Source: Kalaharituber pfeilii
Taxonomy: Eukaryota > Ascomycota > Pezizomycetes > Pezizales > Pezizaceae
Assembly: GCA_015179045.1 (NCBI GenBank)
Contig: WHUZ01000088.1
Coordinates: 1-64,000 of the forward strand
Direction: 5' to 3'
Length of the DNA: 64,000 nucleotides
Shown here in pieces: positions 29,244-39,689 of the stretch. Both the position numbers and the translations under genes were made by a program. How positions within the stretch are numbered: the stretch's first letter is position 1; each line of letters opens with the position of its first letter. The notes under the pieces are model-generated. The model searched no databases and was not told the DNA's origin. It saw only the letters and a program-made list of their open reading frames with translations.

Positions 29244-29302
29244 TTGTTTTTTTTTAATTTCACGTAACCCCGCTTCGTCATGGCAGGGCAATCTTGGAAA
29301 TC
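29244..29302 (-). mobile_element. Aged T2 tail-only micro-insertion
   Basis: T-rich run followed by TTTCACGTAACCCCGCTTCG and TCATGGCAGGGC (reverse T2). Imperfect duplication GCCAATCTTAGAAT / GGCAATCTTGGAAAT. The same insertion is at ~45165-45215 in unit B. Confidence 0.65.
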
Positions 29303-30218
29303 GGTAGGAGGGGGCCCACTCAATTTTATTGGCCAATGTAGCTGCACAACCGCGCATTCGGACCTCAGTATGCATGCATGCGATCAGAACGGTGCACAAT
29401 AGCCAGTGCAAAGGCAGGAATTCCGCAGAATGAACCCTACAGAGGCCTGCAAATTACGGCCCACATATATGTCTGGCTGTGGCCCAAAGTACAGCACGCT
29501 TAGGAAAACCGAACGGTAGGACGATCGTGTTCAAGGCAGCTGCGCACTGACAACTCCCAACATATCTATCCAATCACGCAGTGACACCAGAAGCGGAACT
29601 TTCCAGTCCAGTGCCACAACACTCCCTAGAGTGTATAATCTTAGTTCAGCGGGGTTGCTGACGAACACTGCCACGCTGTCAACTCAGCTAACGGCGTAAC
29701 GTCTCGTATGCACAACTCACCCTTTGCATGCGGCTGCTCATTGATTGTGGCAGTCCAAGTTGTAACGTGAAAGAGGCTGTGAGAATTTCTACCAAACACG
29801 GGAGAACATATCTACGGGCCATTGGTATTTCGTTCATGTGCCAGCTGGTAACACTGCCGCTGCTATTGTATGTTGAGCTAAATTTACACGCGAGTAATTA
29901 TATTGAAAAAAAAAAAAAAGAAAAAGAGCTAAACTTAGACTAAAGGTTTGTTATCCTTGTACAGTCCGTTTGGCATATGAACTCATCCCTCCAGCCGCTC
30001 TGGGCTCAAGTTGATAAGCATTTTTAACGGAATCAACCTCAGTGTATGCTGTGTCAAAAATCCTTTTCTACCGCTTTCACTATTGCTGGATCTCAGTGCA
30101 ACCCGTACTTGCGTTTCGCGGATTTAGAGGTACTGTATCGCTGCTGATTACGTCTACCGTTTACCAAATCGCATACCTGGACCCTCGTTTTAAAGAGTGC
30201 ATCACTTTGGTGATTTGA

Positions 30219-32656
30219 TTGACCGTCGTCCTGCCCTCAGTGCAGGCAGAACCAAGCGTCATACTAAGCGTCACAGAGAATATGCTATCGCACGAGAGGC
30301 GAAAGCGCTTGAGTATTGGCTCAAACCATGTTACCACTCTGGAGCAAGCATATCAACAACTTCCAGAGCAAAGCGAACACATCGCGTCGGCAAACCAGTC
30401 CCCAGAAGATGATTACCTAGAGAACATGTCGCAACACCCCCTTGTGAAGGGCAGTGCAGAACAAAAAGATCCACCAATATACCCGTCGCTGTCCATCAAA
30501 TCCTTTGTTTTGCGCACATACCCGTTCATCTACTGCAATCTTTTGTGTCTAGGGCTATTCGTAATCACATTGAAGATATATGGTGATAAAAGGGTTCTGG
30601 AGAGGGCAGACCGGAGAGGGTTCAATGCAATTTTGCTTTTCCTTGCTGCTGCAATAACTATGGGAATCGGTTTTTTTCTAGATCAGGTTGGCTATATGCT
30701 TCGAGGGCGTTTGTTAATGGAACTTGGAAATACGAAGCAGGAGGTTTGTGCATCTACATCATTTAATGAGTGAACGCCGGGGCGAAAGGTTACGACTGAC
30801 CACTGGATTTTAACGGTAGGTTGGCCATATCTGGCGTGGAACCATTGGCAGCTACACCCTTCTCGTGTGGTGTCACTTGCGCCGAAGGTCATTCAACGTT
30901 GTCACTCTCCTGGCCTTGGGTTTCGTTCTAGTCAATATATTTAGTCGTCTCAGTATTGGTTTCTTCGGCTTCACGTACACTCTTGAGCACGAGGATACTA
31001 AAGGGAGGGTAACATGGTGGCCACAAATTAATGAGAAGTTAGAAATGCCTGGCTATACGTTCAACGGTAGGAACTTAACAAGCGGTGAGTTCATCCTTCA
31101 TTGTTCTTTGTTCGCTGCTGAGCATCGGGAGTGCTACAGCCTGTTTTTATGTTTTGGGGAGATTCATGGTTGCTTCTAGTGACCTTTTCCCCATTAATAG
31201 CCGACTGTCCCTTGATTCAATAATAGCACTTCAAATTTCATAGAGTTGTCCGCATTTATTCTTACGCTGGCATTTATTCTTACGCTGCATTTATCCTTTT
31301 ATAGACACACTGTTGGAAATCTTTTGGGAGATTGCGAGGACGATGCCATTGCAAAGGCAGTCAAGTTGGGGGACCTCGTTGGCCGCAGGTAATGGGACAG
31401 ACTTGGACTCGGTCATCCGTAACATCTTCAGAGTACCTGGTCTCGCCATTTCAGTATATACTCGTGATGGAAATGGATCGAATGTCGATAGCCAGGGTTG
31501 GCTTTACATGCCCCGGGTTTACTATGAATACACGTTGAACTACGACAGGGATGAACGCATTTCGATACGGATCCCGAGGGTGGGGGTACTCGGCAAATGT
31601 AGAAAGATGGACCGTCAAGAACAAAACCATTTCCGGTTAAATAGTATGCATTTTCTCACTAGCTGAATACTAGCTTACTCTGGAAGACGGCCTAACGGAA
31701 CGTAAATTTGCATAGCTCAATCGTCAGTATTTCACCCTGTCAGCACAGGAGATTCAGGCATATCAGGCTGGATGATGCTTAAGCATGAGACAAGATTGCT
31801 AGAGGATCACAGCGGTGCTCTAACAGGTTTCGGTACGTGCTCCGTTTTCTTTTTTTGTTTTTTTTTAATATCATGTGACCCCACTTGCAGCTGTTAGCCA
31901 TGCCAGGGCACGTGCTCCGTTAAAGAGCTGGTGGTGGCAGAATCTGCCTGTGCCTTTGAAGTTTGCACATATTACTCACACTCTTACATAGACTTATTGG
32001 CAGCAAGAAATGCCAGTGCCTCCTACAGGTTCAACATCAGTTATAGATGCGATGTCTACGTTACACATTTGAGCCTCGACGATTTCAAGTCTAGTTTTAA
32101 CAATGAATACTGGACAGTGCCTAGCGAGGCGGTGTTTACCGCTTTGTCCAGCTTTCTTGCTGGTAATGAAACAACGCAAGATTACATCAACAATTTGAAC
32201 AGTTCCGAATTGCCGCAGTGGCTGCCTCACTGGGAATTTGAAGGGAAAGAAAGCCCCCCTCCGACAGCTGCTATGGCCGCGGCCCTTGCACGTGCGGTTG
32301 CACTGGTATTACAATACTTGGGAGATAAACTTAGAAAAAAAGATGCACGCCTGAGTACCATTGCCATGGGGGCCTTGATGACGGTGAACTGGCCGCGTGT
32401 GGCAGCAATATTCTGTGCGATTGCTGGATTGCAAATACTGATTGCAGTTCTTGTCGGAAAGTTGGTAGTCGGGACATTGCGAGTGGGGGACGATGTGGAC
32501 TCTATGACCAAAATTGTAAACAGCGAAAGCTTTCAAAACGATGAAACAAGCATGCCACCATGGGTGATAGAACGGGTACAAGGGACGAATGTACTGACGT
32601 ATAGGTTTACTGGAGTGTTGCAGTCTCGTACTGTAGTGCCTGAGAAGCCACTTTGA
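30219..32656 (+). CDS. Orphan multi-pass membrane protein, unit A copy
   Basis: A spliced gene of unknown function. Exon 1 (30219-30743) starts MTVVLPSVQAEPSVILSVTE and has two hydrophobic segments (YPFIYCNLLCLGLFVITLKI and ILLFLAAAITMGIGFFLDQV). The intron 30744-30819 has a CTGAC branch site. Exon 2 (30820-31084) has another membrane segment (FNVVTLLALGFVLVNIFSRL) and FTYTLEHEDTKGRVTWWPQI. The intron 31085-31304 leads to exon 3 (WEIARTMPLQRQSSWGTSLA; ~31305-31650). The splicing between ~31650 and 31835 is uncertain. The last exon (to 32656) has an ectodomain-like part with NXS/T sites and a final segment AAIFCAIAGLQILIAVLVGK. Layout: N-terminal membrane helices, extracellular or lumenal domain, C-terminal helix. 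Unit B (46238-48685) is >95% identical. A 63-bp retroposed tail lies in it at 31847-31909. Confidence 0.6.
31847..31909 (-). mobile_element. T2 micro-insertion inside the membrane-protein gene
   Basis: T-rich run, then TATCATGTGACCCCACTTGC and AGCTGTTAGCCATGCCAGGG (reverse T2). Perfect duplication ACGTGCTCCGTT at 31835-31846 and 31910-31921. Removal of the insertion plus one repeat restores a continuous frame (FGTCSVKELVVAES). The unit B copy has it at 47876-47938. Confidence 0.9.
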
Positions 32657-32752
32657 CCTGTACTGTATCAACAATGGATGTCCATGCGAAGTACTTTAAT
32701 TTTTCGCCTGTTATTTTGTTTTTCTTTTATTTATTATTCTTTCTTTCTTTCT

Positions 32753-32790
<38 letters not shown>

Positions 32791-33433
32791 GTTTTTCGTG
32801 TTTGTGGGTTAGTGTACTCATTTCTTCCTTCTTTGACCTAGGTGTTGCGGTATGGTCGCCTGTGGAGCTAGAGAAGTTCGGTGGTGTCATTAGAGGATAA
32901 ATTGAGGCGCAAGACCGGCGGCGATCAGCAAGACCACCTCGGATGAATGCCGAAGCTGGACTGGGGTGGGATGTTCTAGCGAGCGGACTGGTTGGGTGGA
33001 GGTTTTTCCGTTTCATTATTAAATATGCCCTTGTTGTTGAATTCCTTACATGTCAGTACCAGCCTTTACTGTAGTCCATGATAGGCAATGTATATGTGGG
33101 TAGCAAGATTAACAGCTGAGATATACCAGCTAGCAGTAATGACGCTTGTGGCTCTGCAATGCCAGGTCCGTGATTCCCAGACCGTTCTCAGTACCTGTTC
33201 CAATATACCTGCAGCACCATTTCCGTCGAGGCCACTCCCATCGGTGACCGAAGCAACAAAGTTCAAAGAATTATAGGCCTCAGGTGTAAGTAGATGCTAC
33301 TGAACGCTTCTAGAGCCGAAATGTATCTTTCTTTATAAACAAAAGTTTACCCACCAGTGCTTCGAACTGGTTCCTAGCAGACTATTTTGTCTGCTATAGA
33401 AATTGCTCTCCACATTAGCACCTCTTCGTGCAT

Positions 33434-33711
33434 TTTTTTTTTTTTTTTAATATCATTACTCGCATGCCGCCCTATGGGCTAATGGCGAGGTTAGTTACAT
33501 ATGAGAATAAGGAAAAAAGGAAAGGTAGAATGAAATCCCGCATCCTATTAACCCACATCCTCCGACCTCCGACGGTGTGAACGGAGTCCCAAGTCCTCGC
33601 CCGTAAATGAAAATAATTAAGTCCCCACCCATGTGAGTATGTTAACTAGCTGGTCCCCGCCTTCCTCGTTGTTCCTTTTTGGGTTCCTTAATTCCGCCTC
33701 CCCGTCTGGCT
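33434..33711 (-). mobile_element. 5'-truncated LINE, T1 tail
   Basis: 278 bp: T-run, TATCATTACTCGCATGCCGC, then 3' UTR in reverse. Near-perfect duplication CTCTTCGTGCAT (33422-33433) and CTCTTCTTGCAT (33712-33723). Only short, decayed coding sequence remains. The unit B site (~49485) is uninterrupted (CCTCTTCTTGCATAAAAG). Confidence 0.85.
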
Positions 33712-33723
33712 CTCTTCTTGCAT

Positions 33724-34490
33724 AAAAGCTCTATCAGGGAAACCCAACAAGAGCGGGGAACGGTAAAGCTATATTACTTACAGAACGCTTGAATCCAATT
33801 TTCATCAACCCATCTTCCAGTACTACGTAGGCATAATCTCAAGACAGGAACAGCGGTAGATGAGGTAGGTTCAGCAAGGATTCAAAAGCCAGAAACTGGA
33901 GCTCCAGAAAGGCAAGCAGCTCAAGCCGACGTGAGTTCCAAAAGTCTCGTTACCTACCCACATTGACGAGAAGAGTTCTGTTGGTGCTATGATAGAGAAT
34001 TGAGTAAGGTGGTGAGAACATGTTCATGGACCACAGCATAGGAGCAGGCAACAGACAAGTTTATTGTGTGACAATAAAAGAGTATCTTGTTGTCGACCTC
34101 TGAAATACTTCTTTCTATCACAAACTCTCAAACACACCAAAAAAAAGAAAAGAAAAAAAAAAAGCCAATACCGAGATTTTTCATATACACCTGAACAATT
34201 CCAGTTTGAATACGCCTACTATATATTTTTTCCCTTGCATGGAGAGACGTACAAAATACGTATAAAAATAAGAAAATCAGATATAGTTTGATACATATAG
34301 CACGGAATAAAACGTGGAAGGGTTCGTGATCTAGTCAGACTGCGTTGACTAAAACTGGGGAAATCTACCAAGGCAACGTTATAGGGATTTGGTATAAAGA
34401 CTAGCTATAGCCCGCGCCTGCATTCATTCTCCTCTAACAATATCCACATCATAGTCTTTCGCTGTCTTCCTCTGTTATTGAATACTTGCT
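33724..34490. repeat. Duplicated non-coding segment (D3, copy 2)
   Basis: Left part matches 1-430 and 49490-49860. The right part (34020-34490) matches 38562-39045 and 49796-50150, with phrases such as TGTTCATGGACCACAGCATA and GATATAGTTTGATACATATA. No gene was seen. Confidence 0.75.
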
Positions 34491-34503
34491 AGTTGCACCA
34501 AAT

Positions 34504-34558
34504 TCCCTGCCATAGGCCGATAGCCTGTATGGGGGTTACGTGACCAAAAAAAAAAAAA
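34504..34558 (+). mobile_element. Tail-only micro-insertion (T3, 55 bp)
   Basis: TCCCTGCCATAGGCCGATAG, then CCTGTATGGGGGTTACGTGA and poly(A). Duplication TTGCACCAAAT at 34493-34503 and 34559-34569. The same insertion is at ~39057-39117, so it predates duplication of the D3 segment. Confidence 0.92.
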
Positions 34559-34682
34559 TTGCACCAAATGCACGGTACGTAAAACCAACACAGTATCTCT
34601 ACACCTACCAAAACATGTAGCCCACATCCGGAGGCCACCAAAAAGGCAGCTCTGCAATACGCCAATATAACCCTACAAGTTA

Positions 34683-35207
34683 AAGCTATCCCCAACCCCC
34701 AAGCCCCATACCCCGAGACGAGACGACGCCACTGCCACCAAGAAGACGAGCAAACCCCCCGCCCCCAAAACCAACACTGACGCCACCACTTCGAAAATTG
34801 GCATAGTAATACACGGAATCGCCCTCCGGAAAGACCTGGGAAGAGTCCGGAAATGGCTGGAGACCGGGAACGCGGAACTGGGGAAGACGGCAGGCATTAG
34901 GTGGCTGAGGAAGAAGTCAATACTGCTGGAGGAAGGGAAGAAGACAAGCTCGGCAGTACTGTACTTGGAGACACAGACCGAACTGGACAGGGTAAAGCTT
35001 GGCGGGAAATGGCTGAGAACCAGCCCATATGAACCGGAGAGGGGACGGAGGGGGGGAAGGAATTTGCATATGCTGAGAGTAGTTATGGACTTTCCACCCG
35101 CACCATACTGTAGTTCCGCGGGTCCCACATGTATTTATTGGTTGCGTTAATTTCCTTAAGTTTAATAAAACCCTCGCCATAGCCCAACGGGCGGCAAGCG
35201 ATTAATG

Positions 35208-35240
<33 letters not shown>
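34683..35240 (+). mobile_element. ORF1-only LINE copy, 5'-truncated, T1 tail
   Basis: Enters within the ORF1 coding region and ends GTTTAATAAAACCCTCGCCA then the T1 cassette and ~30 A. Comparison with 39225-39470 shows the interrupted host phrase around CAAGTTAAAGCTAT; a clean target duplication was not found. Confidence 0.75.
34760..35150 (+). pseudogene. LINE ORF1 C-terminal domain fragment
   Basis: Frame TDATTSKIGIVIHGIALRKD, then GRVRKWLETGNAELGKTAGI, RWLRKKSILLEEGKKTSSAV, LYLETQTELDRVKLGGKWLR and YEPERGRR. The usual stop after GRR is lost, so the frame runs on to 35150. Conserved with 758-1006 and 23136-23387. There is no N-terminal part, so it is not functional. Confidence 0.7.
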
Positions 35241-35245
<5 letters not shown>

Positions 35246-35247
<2 letters not shown>

Positions 35248-35397
35248 CTAGTCTTTTATCTACCAGCTATACTCGAACCCATACCCAGAACTACATGCTT
35301 TGATGTACTCAGTACAGCGCGGAGCTACCAATTAGAGTTTTCTAATCTCTATTCCTGCTCTGCCCTAAACTCTCCAGATTTCCAATCCCAAAAAAGG

Positions 35398-35430
<33 letters not shown>

Positions 35431-35579
35431 AATTCTAGTCTTATATCTACCAGCTATACTCGAACCCATACCCAAAACTACATGCTTTCTACATACTCAC
35501 GCGATCGCACGAGCTGCCTATAAGAGTTTTCTAATCTCCATTCAATCAAGCTCTGCTCTAAACTCTTCAGATTTCCTAT

Positions 35580-35617
<38 letters not shown>

Positions 35618-35640
35618 CTAGTCTCATAAAGAAAAAGTAC
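35246..35640 (-). repeat. ~185-bp tandem units with tRNA-like antisense core and A-runs
   Basis: Two units plus part of a third. Each reads CTAGTCTTATATCTACCAGC, ACTCGAACCCATACCC, ..., GAGTTTTCTAATCTCCATTC, then a long A-run. On the minus strand a B-box-like GGGTTCGAGTAT lies ~45 nt after an A-box-like AGGCAGCTCGTG, and the unit ends in a T-run (possible Pol III stop). Other copies: 39473-39625 and (inverted) 50493-50645. It is not a canonical tRNA. Confidence 0.6.
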
Positions 35641-36712
35641 TTTAGTTGGATGTGAAAATAAGACATACTTTATATAAGTCATACCCTCAATCCTTTTCTG
35701 GGATTATATTAGAGCTAAAGGAGGAAAACAATGATTATCAGGGTATATCATAGATATTTTTTTTTGTATTTATACTGCGTTGCTGAATCATTTGCGCAGA
35801 TGCTGTGTGGTGGTGGTGCGAGAGATATAAAGTGTGTGCAGGGTGTAGGGGTAAAACAGGAAGTAATCTTGGTTATGCAATATGCAAGTATTACATAATT
35901 TATGCCGTTATAACACGAGCGACTACTCCGTACTGGTATGAGACTAAGCGAGTACAACGTTAACTTATTCATCCTGTATTTTTCCTATATCTACAAAACA
36001 CACGAACAAAAAAAACACCAAAACAAAAAATAAACCAAACCAAAAAAAAAAAAAAGAGCTCACCACTCACGCAGGCATCTCATATACCCCCCCACGCATC
36101 CCACACGCTAACCTACGATACCCGAACTCTGCATCTCCGCTCTACCCACTACCTGATCTACGGCTACTCCCAAATCCGCTGACGCGGAAATGCACGGAAT
36201 GGAGGCGCAAAATTCGAACGTGAGAGAAGGAGAGAGAATCCCGGGGACAAATCACGTAAGCTATGGTGCGATAAAAACGGGAAAAGGCGATATCGGATAC
36301 ATATATGTACATATCATTACAGAGGATGGAAGCGAGCGGGTTGGGAACGACAAGGAATATCTTGAATTGGTTTCGGGTGGCGGGGGGGAGGAGAGAGAAA
36401 CTCACGAAAAAGAAAAAGAAAAAGAGAAAAAAGGGATACAAAAGAAGGAAAGAAGCAGGAAATTCTATTGATCTTCTGTTTTTTTTGTTTTTTTTTGGGG
36501 GGAGGGGGCTGTTGAATGAAACCGCGGATTTAAATGAAATCGCGTGATATAACGCCTTCCGACCCAAAGATACTTGACGGGTCTTGGATAAAAACAAAGA
36601 AAAAAAAGGCTTTCGGTAGCCGTTATTTTTTGTTGACAGCAAGGTAAGTTTTTTTGTCGCCAATTGCAAATGTGCGATACTTCCAAAAAGAATTTTGTCT
36701 GGTTTAGAAATT
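35641..36712. other. Intergenic, duplicated in unit B
   Basis: 35840-36712 matches 51990-52844 almost base for base apart from indels in A-runs. 35755-35960 also has an inverted partner at 50165-50345. It is the 3' flank of the IF3-like gene. No coding region was recognised. Confidence 0.65.
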
Positions 36713-37578
36713 CTATAACCGGGTATCTAACTCTCTCCCCTCGCCTTCCCCAGTCTCGGTTCCAGACACGTCACCACCGCCTTCATGGTTGGTCAATTCC
36801 TCACCCCCCTCAGGCTTGGTCAATTCCTCACCCCCCTCAGGCTTGGTGACTTCCTCACCCTCGCCACCTCCACCACCCCCACCCCTGACCACCTTCCTTT
36901 GCCAAAACATCGTCAATTGCATCCCCAACTCTCCTTCTCGCGCTTTCCACTCCCTTGCGCCCTTTACCACCTCAAAACTCTTCTCCACCTCCTCAATCAC
37001 CTCCTCGCACTGTCTCCTCGTGACCTTCGCCATGCCTTTCTTGCCCGCAATCACCACCTCGACGCGGTTGCCTTTTTCCAGGTACTCCTTTGCCCGTTTC
37101 AGCTTGTAGGTCAAGTCGTGCAGGCTGATGGCCCAGGTGACCTGGAACTCCTTCGTGACCATGGCAGGGTTGTTGGACTTTTTGCTCCTGAGCTGCTGCT
37201 TGATGGCACGCTCGGTTCGGTGGGCTTCGAGCTCCGCGAGCGCGTCGTGGGTCAGGAGTTTGACAATGGGTGGGGTTGTGGGCGGGCGCCGTCGGAGGTG
37301 CAGACGAGGACGTAGTTGGTCAGGTCGAGCGTCCGGAGGAGGGAGGGTATCGAGACCATGCCGTGGGAGCTGTTGGTGGCGTCGATGTAGTGGGCAATGG
37401 GGTGCCGGATTTCGTAGTTGCGGGCGAGGCGGATGCTGGTGGGGTTCATGGAGATGGGACGAAGGGGGGTGGGAGGGGGGTGCGGCGGGCCGCGGGGGAG
37501 GGGCCGGATAGGGGGGAGCGTGGTGAGGGGGCGGGGAGCGAGGAGGGAGAGCAGGGAGGAGGGGAGGCGCCGCGACAT
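36713..37578 (-). pseudogene. Mitochondrial IF3-like (AIM23-type) gene, unit A, one frameshift
   Basis: Probable mitochondrial translation initiation factor 3. From ATG 37578 it begins MSRRLPSSLLSLLAPRPLTT, an Arg/Ser/Leu-rich N-terminus like a mitochondrial presequence, then NYEIRHPIAHYIDATNSSHG, SIPSLLRTLDLTNYVLVCTS (IF3-N-like), and after a change of frame near 37277-37290 KLLTHDALAELEAHRTERAI, QVTWAISLHDLTYKLKRAKE and LEKGNRVEVVIAGKKGMAKV (IF3-C-like: helix, then RNA-binding strands). It ends in an acidic tail with EGGEELTKPEGGEEL repeats. One C is missing in a C-run relative to the implied frame. It is divergent from the NSRP1-like gene, with ~310 bp between starts. Confidence 0.68.
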
Positions 37579-37886
37579 GGTGCCGCTCGGGAGCTGTAAC
37601 GAGCGTCGTGCGGGTTCGGAGGCGGCGTCGGCGTTGCGGATTGTGCGGAGGAAAAATAAACTTCCATCCCGTGACGACGCCAAGATTTCAGTGGGTGGCT
37701 TGGCATGCAGCGTCCGAAGGGAGCTAGTGCAGAATGGAGCTAGCTAGTGCGGTCGACACACCAAGCAGTGACGTGTGTGGCTAAGCTACTTAGTACCTCC
37801 GTACCTCGCGCGTATTCCTCACCGCCCTCAGCACCGGATCCACCAACGCAAAGCTATCCCGCGTCTACTCCGATCCCCGCGGCGCA

Positions 37887-38056
37887 ATGGCCTCCGTCGG
37901 CTTCGGCCTCAATGTCCCGAACAAGTCACGGAAACCCGGCGCGCCCGCCCCCGGTCCACCCTCCCGCAAGCCCATCGCGCGGAAACCCCCTCCGGGATTC
38001 TTCGGCGCCGGCGCCGACTCCGACTCCGACCAAGACACGCAGCACGACGAGTCCAG
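37887..38056 (+). pseudogene. NSRP1-like splicing factor, 5' fragment (unit A)
   Basis: Starts MASVGFGLNVPNKSRKPGAP, continues PPGFFGAGADSDSDQDTQHD, and stops matching the unit B gene at 38056, where LINE sequence begins. Only ~56 codons survive. The frame is intact where unit B has a 1-bp loss. Confidence 0.75.
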
Positions 38057-38545
38057 GTTCATAAGAGATAAACTAAGGAATATTTAGGTACATGAGGGAA
38101 AAGCTAAGGAATAAAGTCAGGTAACGAGGGATGAAAGGGTCTCCACTAAGCAGTTCATTTCTCCAGTTCGTGCATCAGTCTCAGTAGTGTGTCTTGCTCC
38201 CCTTCCGGCGAGCTTAGCACCTCCCCCATTCCGCCTGGCCAGATTCTGTCCTTCCAAACCCGACACTCTGCCCCGTGGTCTCTTCTTTCCCCGCACCACC
38301 TGCATCCTGGGCAGTCGCATTTCCCGATCTTGTACCTCCATGCTCTCAGACCCTTGCCGCCCAGAAGTCCTGCCAGTGTGCTGACGTGTTTTCCGAGGCG
38401 TTGTGGAGGTCTGCAGGCCATCCCGAGCCGGTTTCGTTCCTCCGCTCTGCGTGCCTTCGTTTTTCTGACGTACGCCTGGCTCCGTGACGATTTCGTCTTG
38501 GTATTGTAGGTGGGTTCCTATCTTGGCGGCCTTGTCCGCGTCTCC
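38057..38545 (-). mobile_element. LINE ORF2 C-terminal fragment, no tail; duplication breakpoint
   Basis: The minus strand encodes the RNase H end (YGDADKAAKIGTHLQYQDEI) and, across frame changes, LAGLLGGKGLRAWRYKIGKC, the finger CRWCGERRDHGAEC and WPGGMGE. No T1-T3 cassette or poly(A) is present at the 38057 side. It joins the truncated NSRP1-like gene to the D3 segment, so it marks the right breakpoint of unit A. Confidence 0.7.
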
Positions 38546-38678
38546 ATAAGGTGGTGAGAACATGTTCATGGACCACAGCATAGGAGCAGGCAACAGACAA
38601 GTTTATTGTGTGACAAGAAAAGAGAATGTTGTTGTCAACTTCTCAAATACTTCTTTACAGTATATCACGAACTTGCAA

Positions 38679-38709
<31 letters not shown>

Positions 38710-39239
38710 AAAAAAAAAAAAATACTGAGATTTTTTATATACGTCTGAACACTTCCAGTTTGAGTACGCCCAGTATATATTCCTCCCTTGCATGGAGAGA
38801 CGTATGAAATACGTATAAAAATAAGAAAATCAGATATAGTTTGATACATATAGCGCGGTATAAATCGTGGAAGGATTCGTGATCTAGTCAGACTGCGTTG
38901 ATTAAAATAGGGGAAATCTACCAAGGCAACATTATAGGGACTTGGTATAAAGACTAGCTATAACCCTCGCCCGTATTCATTCTTCTCTAACAATATCCAC
39001 ATCATAGTCTTTCGCTGTCTTCCTCTGTTATTGAATACTTGCTAGTTGCACCAAATTCTCTGCCATAGGCCGATAGCCTGTATGGGGAGTTACGTGACCT
39101 AAAAAAAAAAAAAAAATTGTTGCATCAAATACAAGCCTGTACGTAAAACTAACAAAGTATCTCTACAGTTACCAAAACATGTGGCCACCAAACAGAAGAG
39201 CCGCAATACACTAATATAACCCTACAAGTTAAGGCTATT
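38546..39239. repeat. Duplicated non-coding segment (D3, copy 3) with T3 micro-insertion
   Basis: Matches 34005-34700. It includes a (CA)n-A run near 38680-38722 and the T3 micro-insertion at ~39057-39117 shared with 34504-34558. No gene was seen. Confidence 0.72.
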
Positions 39240-39460
39240 TTTTTTTTTTTTTTTTTTTTTCCTTTCATTAATCGCATGCCGCCCTATGGGCTATGGCGAT
39301 ATTTAAATACATAAAATAAATGAAATATATGCGTCACTCTCATCTATTCTCCCCGTGCCCATTCCAAGATCTCCCGTATGTTTACTCCCTTATCAATCTG
39401 TCTTATACCTTCCGCCCCCCCGCATTTCCTAGCCCACGCCTTGCAGTCTTTCCGTACATA
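39240..39460 (-). mobile_element. 5'-truncated LINE, T1 tail (221 bp)
   Basis: T-run, TTTCATTAATCGCATGCCGC, then reverse 3' UTR and the last ORF2 codons (WKDCKAWARKCGGAEGIRQI). Perfect duplication GTTAAGGCTATT at 39228-39239 and 39461-39472. Confidence 0.9.
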
Positions 39461-39472
39461 GTTAAGGCTATT

Positions 39473-39640
39473 GTCTACCAGCTATACTCGAACCCATACT
39501 CAAAACTACATGCTTTTAATGTACTCGCGCGATCGTAGGAGCTGCCAATTAGAGTTTTCTAATCTCCATTCAATCAAGCTCTGCTCTAAACTCTCCCGAT
39601 TTCCAATCAAAAACAAAAAAAATTCTGGTCTTATAACGTG
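39473..39640 (-). repeat. tRNA-like antisense repeat, single copy
   Basis: One unit of the family at 35246-35640 (CTACCAGCTATACTCGAACC to GATTTCCAATC, then an A-rich run). Confidence 0.6.
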
Positions 39641-39689
39641 CTTAGAACAAAATCAGTGACATGGAGCGAGGGTTGGTTGTAAAATAAGC

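Noticed and set aside
35421..35640. A genuine tRNA gene on the minus strand
   Set aside because: Only weak A- and B-box resemblance; I could not fold a canonical acceptor and anticodon arm by eye. Kept only as a tRNA-like repeat.
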